From contig NZ_SLUP01000003.1 in NCBI RefSeq assembly GCF_004341235.1, positions 496,001 through 560,000 of the forward strand: a stretch of DNA of 64,000 nt, in the 5' to 3' direction. Of the stretch, positions 44,250 to 51,650 are shown piece by piece (the stretch's first letter is position 1; the number at the start of each line of letters is the position of its first letter). The translations under genes were made by a program, and so were the position numbers. A model generated the notes under the pieces. That model was not told the DNA's origin, did no database searches, and saw only the letters and a program-made list of their open reading frames with translations. Source of the DNA: Mariniflexile fucanivorans. GTDB lineage: Bacteria > Bacteroidota > Bacteroidia > Flavobacteriales > Flavobacteriaceae.

Positions 44250-44861
44250 ATGGAAACTAAACTAAAACAAAGAGAGAATGCATGGTTGGCCTTATTAGAA
44301 AGTGCCATAAAAGAAGGTGTTAAAATTCAAGTAAACCATCGATTTAAATATAAAAATAGAAGTTTAGGAACTTTTTTAGTATCTGCTAAATCAAGAAAAA
44401 ATACTGAATTAATAAAAAAAATTGAAAGCTTAGGAGTCAATTTTAAAATGCACAGCAATGAGCCTGAACATTATTTGGAAAGATACATCTTGCAACTTTC
44501 AACCGACAAAAAGCCCAATAAGCAACGCTACATTACCAGGTTTAATCATTATGTTTTACCAAAAAAAGAAGACCTAAAAGAACAAACAATCAATAAACTA
44601 AACAAGGTTTGGAAAAAGAAATTTGGAGAAATTAGGAAATGGACAAAACCTGAGACTGTACTTGATAAAATTCATCAATGGAAAGAATTCCGGTATAATG
44701 AAAAAATAAATCCGGAGGGAAAGTGGATTGACACTAGGAAAAATATGGGTAAATTATACGGTTGGGTTTATGTAAGAAAAAGAGATAAACAAAAAATGAG
44801 CTTAATTTTGGAGCATTTTAATAAAAAAGAAATATCCGAATTACAAAAAGAAGGATTTTAA
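44250..44861 (+). CDS. Unknown basic protein, possible helicase-associated-type domain
   Basis: 203 residues, strongly basic, no signal peptide or membrane span. The N-terminal ~60 residues (WLALLESAIKEGVKIQVNHR, then LGTFLVSAKSRKN and IKKIESLGVNF) loosely follow the pattern of helicase-associated or homing-type accessory modules: W-x-L, then G-x-x-V, LGxxL, then L-x-x-I-x-x-LGV-x-F. The rest (KWIDTRKNMGKLYGWVYVRK) may be a second, related unit. I do not recognise the gene. It is very AT-rich and lies between two decayed gene tails in the hotspot, so it is likely acquired DNA. Confidence 0.55.
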   Translation: METKLKQRENAWLALLESAIKEGVKIQVNHRFKYKNRSLGTFLVSAKSRKNTELIKKIESLGVNFKMHSNEPEHYLERYILQLSTDKKPNKQRYITRFNHYVLPKKEDLKEQTINKLNKVWKKKFGEIRKWTKPETVLDKIHQWKEFRYNEKINPEGKWIDTRKNMGKLYGWVYVRKRDKQKMSLILEHFNKKEISELQKEGF

Positions 44862-44922
44862 ATAAGCACGAACGCAAAATAAAGTATATAAAAAATGGCT
44901 ATTTTGTGCTTAATTATGGTTA

Positions 44923-44982
44923 GTTGCGTGTTTATTAGCTTCAGATTTTTCTTCAGAAAATCTTTGCACATAAACACGCAAC
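44923..44982. repeat. 60-base palindrome downstream of the unknown gene
   Basis: Outer arms GTTGCGTGTTTAT (44923-44935) and ATAAACACGCAAC (44970-44982) are perfect 13-base complements. An inner pair AGATTTT/AAAATCT (44943-44949, 44957-44963) sits inside. No T-run follows, so it is not a simple terminator. It may be a structured end of an inserted segment. Confidence 0.7.
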
Positions 44983-44984
44983 TT

Positions 44985-45130
44985 TACATAAACTAAATTC
45001 CCAATAAACCTCCTACCCCAATTAACCTTCAAAATTTCAATTTTAACCAAAGTAACTGCTACTTTGTTTGGTTCATTAGTTAAAATTTATTCCTGTGTAA
45101 CAGCAACAAAACCAGCCTTTAAAAGTTAAC
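44985..45130 (-). pseudogene. Decayed copy of the 3' end of valS
   Basis: By eye this aligns with 51630-51780, the last ~40 codons of valS and its downstream flank. Matching blocks include AACCTCCTACCCCA versus AACCTCCTAACCCA, ACCTTCAAAATTTCAATTTT versus GCCTTCAAAGTCTCAATTTT, ACTTTGTT versus TCTTTGTT, and CAGCAACAAAAC in both. The frame is broken. It lies in the middle of the hotspot ~6.6 kb from the functional valS end, in the same orientation. Confidence 0.8.
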
Positions 45131-45285
45131 AATCAACCAATTACCAAATTTAAACTTGTTTTTTTAGACTACACATTCATTCTAAAAATAAGATGATTCT
45201 TATAAAGAAAGCAACTTTCAACGAAAAAATCCGCTTTTTATAGTACTAATTAGTTTTTTTTCTAATTTCAAAAAAAAATTAATAT

Positions 45286-46926
45286 ATGGCATCACTTAAT
45301 CCGCTTGGTACTAATCTAGATTTAAGAAAAGCAAAACACCTTCTTAGACGTGCTACTTTTAATTATACCAAAGAGCAACTGGATAGTTTTGTAGGGATGT
45401 CTGCTACCAATGCTGTTTCTAGTTTAACAACGGTTTCATCGAACACGTTATCAGAGCCTTATGATCCACTACCCGTAGGTGCTCCAGATGGTTTTTGGAC
45501 ATCCTCATTACAGCTTCCAAATTCATTTGAAGGACAAGGCAGAAAAAGAGCCATTGCTACGGGTTGGTGGTGGTATAATGCCATGAATGATGTAGGCTTA
45601 AAACACAAATTATCATTTTTTTTACATACCTGTTTTGTTGTTGGGAAAGATACGGGAGTTGGAAGCGCTACCTATATTTATGACCACATCCGTTTATTGG
45701 AATTTTATGCTTTAGGAAACATTAAAACCTTTGCAAAAAAAATAACTTTAGATAATGGTATGCTGAATTATTTAGACAATTCACAAAACAACAAAAACAA
45801 TCCGAATGAAAATTATGCCAGAGAATATTTAGAGCTTTTTACCATTTTAGCAGGCGCACAAATAGGCGAAGGTAACTACACAAATTATACCGAAATAGAT
45901 ATTCAACAAGCTGCAAAAGTGCTTTCAGGATTTAAAAGTAGAGCAGACAGAAGCGATATAGATCCAGACACTAATTTGCCAATGGGTTATATAAATATCG
46001 ATCAGCACGACACTAAAGACAAAACATTTACTGCCGCTTTTAATAATCAAACAATAACTGGAAGAAGTACAGAATCTGGAATATTTGACGAATTAAGCGA
46101 TTTTGTTGAAATGGTATTTGCACAACCAGAAACCGCTAAAGCTTATTGTAGAAAACTTTACCGCTATTTTGTAAAAAGCCATTGGACCGAAGAAGTGGAA
46201 ACCGATATTATTACACCATTAGCACAATTATTAATTGATAGCGATTATGAAATTTTACCCGTAGTGACAAAGCTTCTTTCTAGCGAACATTTTTATGATG
46301 CCGATGATACGGATGCTACCGATGAAATAATAGGCAGTATTATTAAAAGTCCGCTACAGTTAATATCCGAGTTATGCTCCATGTTCAGCGTAACCATACC
46401 AAACCCAACTACAGATCCTTTAAATTATTACAATAATTTTTTCTATAAATTTATTCATAATAGTTATTTAAATGCTGCTGGCATGGATTTTTTCAACCCA
46501 GACCTCGTAGCTGGCTACCCCGCTTATTACCAAGTGCCCGATTATGATAGGCATTGGTTTTCTTCAAATACTATTATTGGCAGATATAGACTTATCGAAA
46601 GCCTCATTGAAGGTAAAAACACCATAGGTTCTGGTAGTATCTACACCTCATTGGATACCGTTTTATTTGTGAAAAACAAAATTCCGAATGCATCAGACCC
46701 CAATTTGCTCATTTCTGAAATTGCAGATTTATTATATCCTGAAGCTATAGATTCTGATAGGACAAATTACTTTAAAACCATTATAGTTGATGAAGGTTTC
46801 CCTGATTATTATTGGACCAATGCATGGAATCAATACATAAGCTCCAATGATGCTATTACTGTAAAAACACGTTTAGACGCCTTAATTACTGCCATGATTA
46901 ATGCACCGGAATTTCAATTAATGTAA
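45286..46926 (+). CDS. DUF1800 family protein
   Basis: 546 residues. DUF1800 signature segments: KAKHLLRRATFNYTKEQLD near the start, LSFFLHTCFVVGKD, NYAREYLELFTILAG (the highly conserved N-x-A-R-E-x-x-E-L-F-T box), DIQQAAKVLSGF, and PETAKAYCRKLYRYFVK. No signal peptide is apparent. The DUF1501 gene follows after 3 bases, the standard partner order in Bacteroidota and Planctomycetes. Biochemical function not established. This cargo pair occupies the middle of the hotspot. Confidence 0.93.
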   Translation: MASLNPLGTNLDLRKAKHLLRRATFNYTKEQLDSFVGMSATNAVSSLTTVSSNTLSEPYDPLPVGAPDGFWTSSLQLPNSFEGQGRKRAIATGWWWYNAMNDVGLKHKLSFFLHTCFVVGKDTGVGSATYIYDHIRLLEFYALGNIKTFAKKITLDNGMLNYLDNSQNNKNNPNENYAREYLELFTILAGAQIGEGNYTNYTEIDIQQAAKVLSGFKSRADRSDIDPDTNLPMGYINIDQHDTKDKTFTAAFNNQTITGRSTESGIFDELSDFVEMVFAQPETAKAYCRKLYRYFVKSHWTEEVETDIITPLAQLLIDSDYEILPVVTKLLSSEHFYDADDTDATDEIIGSIIKSPLQLISELCSMFSVTIPNPTTDPLNYYNNFFYKFIHNSYLNAAGMDFFNPDLVAGYPAYYQVPDYDRHWFSSNTIIGRYRLIESLIEGKNTIGSGSIYTSLDTVLFVKNKIPNASDPNLLISEIADLLYPEAIDSDRTNYFKTIIVDEGFPDYYWTNAWNQYISSNDAITVKTRLDALITAMINAPEFQLM

Positions 46927-46929
46927 TTT

Positions 46930-48558
46930 ATGAAAAGAAGAAATTTTATAAAACTTTCAGCATCAGCTACCGCTATTGGATTAACTCCTTTTCAGCTGCA
47001 AGCGGCACTAAAATCGTTTATGACTTTTGTGGAATGTCCAGATATTTCAAACAGAAAACTAGTTATTATCAATTTATCGGGGGCTAATGATGGCTTAAAC
47101 ACCATCATTCCATTGGATCAATACGATATGTACAGTAATTTAAGACCTACAATAAAAGTGCCTATTTCTGGAGCTAATAAATATATAAATTTAGATACTA
47201 CATTGCCAGACAACCAACAAATTGGTTTAAACCCAGCGCTTACTGGTTTAAAATCTTTATATGATAAAGGTTGGCTACGCATTCTTCAATCGGTTGGGTA
47301 TCCTTCACAAAATAAAAGTCATTTTAAATCGGCCGATATATATTTAACAGGAAATGACGGAAATAGCCTTTTAAATGGCGACGATACCGGCTGGATGGGA
47401 CGTTTTATGGAATTGTTTTATGAAGATTTAATTGTTGAAACCTACCCATTAGCAGTTGAAATTGGTTCCAATAACACATCATTAGGCTTTCATGCCGAAG
47501 AAGCACATGGGTTAGCTATAAATATTTCAGGACAAGACCCTGCTGGATATTATTCGGTTATAAATGGATTGGGAGGTTTGCCTCCATTAAACATTCCAGA
47601 CTCCGATTATGGTGATCAGTTACGATTTTTAACTAATACAGATGCCATAACAAATACCTATGCACAATCTATTTCTAACGCCTTTAACTCAGGGAAAAAC
47701 AGTATAACTTACCCAGACAGCGATTTATCAAATCAGTTAAAAACAGTCGCGCGATTAATAAGCGGCGATTTAGGCACCAAAGTTTACATGGTACGTATTT
47801 CTGGTTTTGATACACATAACAAACAAGTGGAAACTGCTGGCGATATTTTAGGAACACATCATACGTTATTATCAAATTTGTCTGGAAGTATCGAAGCTTT
47901 TATTAATGACTTAAATAATCAAAATTTGTCCGATGATGTGGTGGGGGTTACTTTTTCAGAATTTGGAAGAAAAGCAGCCGAAAACGGTAATTTAGGTACA
48001 GATCATGGTGAAATAGCACCTATGTTTGTATTTGGTAAGCCCGTTTCTGGTGGTGTTTCGGGTACAAATCCAGATTTAAAAGAAGCTGTTAGTACCAATA
48101 ATTACCAGTTAAAAACCGTTCAGTACGATTACAGACAAACATTTGCAACCTTATTGCAAAATTTTCTTGGCGCCGATAATGCTATTATTGATTCCACGTT
48201 TTTTAATCATACCTTAAATGAAAGCTTTAACAATTTAAAGGTTGAGAATCTTATAAAAGGATCTTACGATGTATCAACAGGTTGTACAGCCTTAACTAAC
48301 AACGTTTCAAGTGATAACAAAAATTGGTTAGTATATCCAAACCCGTGTCATGATACCGTTTACATATCTGGAATAAACATTGCTGAAAGTGTTTCTTATA
48401 AATTTTATAATGCTTCTGGCATTTTATTAATAGATAGAACGGACGAAATAATTAATGGCAAAGCAACTATTAATTTAGGGCCTTATAGTGATGGTGTTTA
48501 CTTTTTTCAAATTCTAGCAGGTAGCAAAAAAGAAGTACATAAAGTTATTAAAATATAA
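46930..48558 (+). CDS. DUF1501 family protein with twin-arginine-like signal and T9SS type A sorting tail
   Basis: 542 residues. The N-terminus MKRRNFIKLSASATAIGLTP has a twin-arginine-type pattern (K-R-R-N-F-I-K). DUF1501 (alkaline-phosphatase-superfamily-like) spans ~30-440: VIINLSGANDGLNTIIPL, SHFKSADIYLTG, VYMVRISGFDTHNKQV, GVTFSEFGRKAAENGNLGTDHGEI. The last ~78 residues (NWLVYPNPCHDTVYISGINI to KEVHKVIKI) form a T9SS type A sorting domain, so the protein would be delivered to the cell surface or outside. The usual T9SS cargo route starts with Sec; a Tat-type start plus T9SS tail would be notable. It forms an operon with the preceding DUF1800 gene. Confidence 0.92.
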   Translation: MKRRNFIKLSASATAIGLTPFQLQAALKSFMTFVECPDISNRKLVIINLSGANDGLNTIIPLDQYDMYSNLRPTIKVPISGANKYINLDTTLPDNQQIGLNPALTGLKSLYDKGWLRILQSVGYPSQNKSHFKSADIYLTGNDGNSLLNGDDTGWMGRFMELFYEDLIVETYPLAVEIGSNNTSLGFHAEEAHGLAINISGQDPAGYYSVINGLGGLPPLNIPDSDYGDQLRFLTNTDAITNTYAQSISNAFNSGKNSITYPDSDLSNQLKTVARLISGDLGTKVYMVRISGFDTHNKQVETAGDILGTHHTLLSNLSGSIEAFINDLNNQNLSDDVVGVTFSEFGRKAAENGNLGTDHGEIAPMFVFGKPVSGGVSGTNPDLKEAVSTNNYQLKTVQYDYRQTFATLLQNFLGADNAIIDSTFFNHTLNESFNNLKVENLIKGSYDVSTGCTALTNNVSSDNKNWLVYPNPCHDTVYISGINIAESVSYKFYNASGILLIDRTDEIINGKATINLGPYSDGVYFFQILAGSKKEVHKVIKI

Positions 48559-48756
48559 CCGTTGGGTGAAGAAATTCAGTTTTTTATTTGAAACTAATAA
48601 GCCAATTAAAACCTAAATGTAAGTCTGAGCCTGTCGAAGACTTTATAAAATACAAAATTGACTTTTTAGAATAATTACACCCAACAGGTTAAAATATAGG
48701 TTTCAAATCAACGTTTACAAATTCAGTTAAAAAGAAAATAGATAATAAATAATTTC

Positions 48757-49503
48757 ATGAAATCATTAAAAACAATTTTCACCTTATTCATAGTTTCAAT
48801 TATAGTATTTTCTTGTAACAGAGATTTAACTGAAGATTTTATCGCTACAGAACCTATTGAAGTTGAATATAAATGGTGGATATTAACACATAAAAATTAT
48901 GCAAGTCCTGGCATTTATCTATACAACGAAACAACCTCAACCATAGAATTAGAACTAAGTTTACCTGAAAATTTAAGATCTCCCCATGCCCTAGCCTTCG
49001 ATGGCGAATCTTTATGGGTTGGTGGTAACGGAGCCAATGAATCTATCTACCAACTAAATCCTGAAACAGGGGCAATTATTTCTGAAATAAAAAATATTGA
49101 AACCGAAGGCATTGCTTTGTTAGATGGTTATATATATTATTCGAACTACAACATTATAAATAAAATAGAAAAAAACGGGACGCTTCTTGAAGAAATACCA
49201 ACTGTAAATTCATCGTATAATATTCCAGATTTAGCCATATATAACGACAATTTATTCTACTTGCGCTACTCGGAAAGTGGGCCTGTTGTAAAATTGAATT
49301 TATCTACAAATAAAGAAACTATTATTCCAGCTATAGAAACTTCAGGAACTTACTGTATGACCATTTATAACAATGAAATAATTACAACCTCTGTTTTAAA
49401 TGAAATTAACCATAACAATATAAGAAATGGTTTATTTATCTCAACCCATCCAACACCTATAGAAGGTTGGATAACGGCAATAGCACCTTATAATCAGGAA
49501 TAG
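48757..49503 (+). CDS. Lipoprotein with beta-propeller-like repeats
   Basis: 248 residues. Lipobox IIVFSC (lipidation about Cys20). The mature part reads as short propeller-like units: GIYLYNETTSTIELELSLPE, HALAFDGESLWVGGNGANES, IYQLNPETGAIISEIKNI, GIALLDGYIYYSNYNIINKI, DLAIYNDNLFYLRYSESG. There are roughly five units of ~45 residues, shorter than a full six- or seven-blade propeller. Function unknown; glutamine-cyclotransferase-like or SMP30-like folds are possible. It lies downstream of the DUF1501 gene after a 200-base gap, with a decayed antiporter tail directly after it. Confidence 0.75.
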   Translation: MKSLKTIFTLFIVSIIVFSCNRDLTEDFIATEPIEVEYKWWILTHKNYASPGIYLYNETTSTIELELSLPENLRSPHALAFDGESLWVGGNGANESIYQLNPETGAIISEIKNIETEGIALLDGYIYYSNYNIINKIEKNGTLLEEIPTVNSSYNIPDLAIYNDNLFYLRYSESGPVVKLNLSTNKETIIPAIETSGTYCMTIYNNEIITTSVLNEINHNNIRNGLFISTHPTPIEGWITAIAPYNQE

Positions 49504-49545
49504 TTTTATTTTTTTATTACTCAATTACTTTAAATCTACATTTAA

Positions 49546-49660
49546 AATATTGAGTGAGCTGGATAAAACTATTATGGGAATTTTATATAGTTATTTTTAA
49601 TGTTTTGTAAAACTTGACTTTGTAATAAATTTCAAGTAAATTCGATTATTTTTAAAGATA
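49546..49660 (+). pseudogene. Decayed copy of the 3' end of the antiporter gene (copy 3)
   Basis: Aligns by eye with 42292-42405: GAGCTGGATAAAACTATTAT versus GAATTGGGTAAAACTATTGC, then a TAG stop at nearly the same place. It continues into the downstream flank ACTTGACTTTGTAATAAATT versus ATTTGACTTTGTTATAGATT. It is shorter and more diverged than copy 2. Confidence 0.78.
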
Positions 49661-49737
49661 AAGCATCAAAATGATTTTATATCAATTTGTTATTACAATT
49701 TGAAAACCACATAAACAAATTAATGAAATATTAATGT

Positions 49738-49745
49738 TAAATTTG
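49738..49745 (+). promoter_or_regulatory. -7 promoter box for the AAA-ATPase/TOPRIM pair
   Basis: TAAATTTG, an exact TAnnTTTG match, 22 bases before the ATG at 49768. No -33 TTG at the usual distance. Confidence 0.45.
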
Positions 49746-49767
49746 TTCTCTCAATAGAATTAGAGTT

Positions 49768-50904
49768 ATGAAACTTAAGTCAATCAAATATATTAATAAT
49801 GAACAAGAATGGGGATTCGAAAAAATTAACTTTTTCGACTTAACTCTTCTTGTTGGTGTCTCTGGAGTAGGTAAAACTCAAATATTACGCTCAATCTACG
49901 CCCTAAAAAAAATTGCTACAGGAAGCAATGAAAATGGTGTTAAATGGGAAGTTGAGTTTGAAACATTAAAAGGTAACATTTATTATTGGAAAGGAGAATT
50001 TGAAAACCTTAAATCTAAAGAGGAACTAATACCAGATTTTTTTGACTCTAGTAAAGATGAAATAAAACCAAAAATAGTATTTGAAGAAATATTATTAAAT
50101 TCAGAAAAAATAATTGAAAGAAATCTAGATAGATTTATTTTTAGTGGCAATGAAATGCCAAAATTGATTTCCACAGAAAGTGCTATAAACATTTTAAAAG
50201 AAGAAGAACTAATTTCAGACCTTCACGAAAGTTTTAAATTAATCATATACAGAGACCATACAGAAAAAGAAGGCATTCGGTTTAGTAGATTAAGTATTGA
50301 GAAATTAAAAAACAAATACAAAACTTTTCAGCAAATAAAAGAAAGCGAATTAGAAACTTTTGACAAATTGTCTTTAATATATGAGATGAAAGAACCAGTA
50401 TTTCAAGAGATCAAATCTCGTTTTATTGATGTTTTTCCTCAAGTAGAAGACGTAAAAGTGGAACCAATAAAAGATAACGAATTATCTAATTTTATTTTTG
50501 AAGCTACGATTATACAGATTAAAGAAATTGGTGTTAAAAAATGGATTCCTCATAATCGTATGTCTTCAGGTATGTTGAGAACTCTTCTTCATATTGCCGA
50601 AATGTACCTCTGGAATGAAGGAACAGTTATTTTAATTGATGAATTTGAAAATAGTCTTGGTCTCAACTGTATTGATGTTCTAACAGAAGATTTAATTTAT
50701 GATGATAACAATGTTCAATTTATTGCAACAAGCCATCACCCATACATTATTAATAAAATTCCATTTGATTATTGGAAAATTGTCACAAGAAAAGGTGGAA
50801 CAATTAAAACTTTTGATGCTAAAGAATTTGATATGGGTAATTCTCATCACGATAGATTTATGAGTTTAATAAACCACCCTTTTTACAAGCAAGGCATCTC
50901 ATAA
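49768..50904 (+). CDS. ABC-type AAA ATPase, putative defence protein
   Basis: 378 residues, SMC/OLD-type ATPase (AAA_15/AAA_21-like). Walker A GVSGVGKT (30-37); a central ~150-residue helical insert; signature-like RMSSGMLRTLLHIAE; Walker B VILIDEFEN (287-295) with catalytic Glu; His switch SHHP (322-325). The next gene begins at the following base, so the two are translated together. ATPase plus TOPRIM pairs of this form occur in known phage-defence systems (OLD, PARIS, RloAB), but I cannot assign it to one of these. High AT content and the hotspot position support acquisition. Confidence 0.82.
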   Translation: MKLKSIKYINNEQEWGFEKINFFDLTLLVGVSGVGKTQILRSIYALKKIATGSNENGVKWEVEFETLKGNIYYWKGEFENLKSKEELIPDFFDSSKDEIKPKIVFEEILLNSEKIIERNLDRFIFSGNEMPKLISTESAINILKEEELISDLHESFKLIIYRDHTEKEGIRFSRLSIEKLKNKYKTFQQIKESELETFDKLSLIYEMKEPVFQEIKSRFIDVFPQVEDVKVEPIKDNELSNFIFEATIIQIKEIGVKKWIPHNRMSSGMLRTLLHIAEMYLWNEGTVILIDEFENSLGLNCIDVLTEDLIYDDNNVQFIATSHHPYIINKIPFDYWKIVTRKGGTIKTFDAKEFDMGNSHHDRFMSLINHPFYKQGIS

Positions 50905-51576
50905 ATGAATTTGTACTTTATACTAGAAGGTGAGAAAACAGAAGTTTTACTATATCCTAAATGGATTAATTATGTACTTCCTAATTATTCAGAAGTAGAT
51001 TTTGAAAATCAAGCTACTCAAGATTGTTATTATATCTTTTCTGGTGGAGGAATTCCTTCTATATACAATCATACAATAAATGCAATAAAAAATATTAATG
51101 ATAATCCTATTTATGACAAACTAATAGTTTGCCTGGACGGAGAGGAAATTGGAGTTGATGCTAGAATAGATGAAATCAAAAATCATATTAATCATTCTGG
51201 AGTTCATTTAAATAACAACTGTGAAATACATTTTGTTGTTCAGAACATATGCATCGAGACTTGGTTTTTAGGAAACCGAAAAATAGTAAAAAAAGTACCT
51301 GTGGGCTTAAAATTAAGAGATTTTATAGAACATTACAATATAACGGAAGAAGACCCCGAACTAATGGATAAAATGGAAATGTACAGAAACAAAGCTCATT
51401 TTCATTATTCTTACTTTAAAGAAATTTTAAAAGAGCATAATTTAATTTATAGAAAATCTAAACCAACAATTGTAATGGAAAAATCTTATTTCCAACAGCT
51501 TGAAAAAAGAGTAGATGAAACAGAACACCTTCCCACTTTCAAACAGCTAATTGATTTACTATATTCTTTTGTTTAA
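50905..51576 (+). CDS. TOPRIM-like putative nuclease partner
   Basis: 223 residues. Starts with LYFILEGEKTEVLLYP, in which Glu8 fits the TOPRIM first Glu. LIVCLDGEEIGVDARIDEI (73-91) follows, with Asp78-Gly-Glu80 replacing the classical DxD, and then IHFVVQNICIETWFLG, typical of the DUF4276/RloB/OLD-TOPRIM neighbourhood. The protein probably cleaves nucleic acid when released or triggered by the upstream ATPase (inference from gene pairing). No other domain is seen. Stop precedes the valS 3' end by ~75 bases, facing it. Confidence 0.7.
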   Translation: MNLYFILEGEKTEVLLYPKWINYVLPNYSEVDFENQATQDCYYIFSGGGIPSIYNHTINAIKNINDNPIYDKLIVCLDGEEIGVDARIDEIKNHINHSGVHLNNNCEIHFVVQNICIETWFLGNRKIVKKVPVGLKLRDFIEHYNITEEDPELMDKMEMYRNKAHFHYSYFKEILKEHNLIYRKSKPTIVMEKSYFQQLEKRVDETEHLPTFKQLIDLLYSFV

Positions 51577-51650
51577 TAAAAACTAAACAAAAAAGTCCTA
51601 GTCCTACTTTACGAAAACCTTTGCATTAAACCAACCACCCCAAAAACCTC

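Noticed and set aside
49768-51576. Naming the ATPase/TOPRIM pair as PARIS (AriA/AriB)
   Set aside because: The pairing is similar, but lengths and motif spacing do not clearly match; the safer call is a generic ATPase-TOPRIM defence-like pair.
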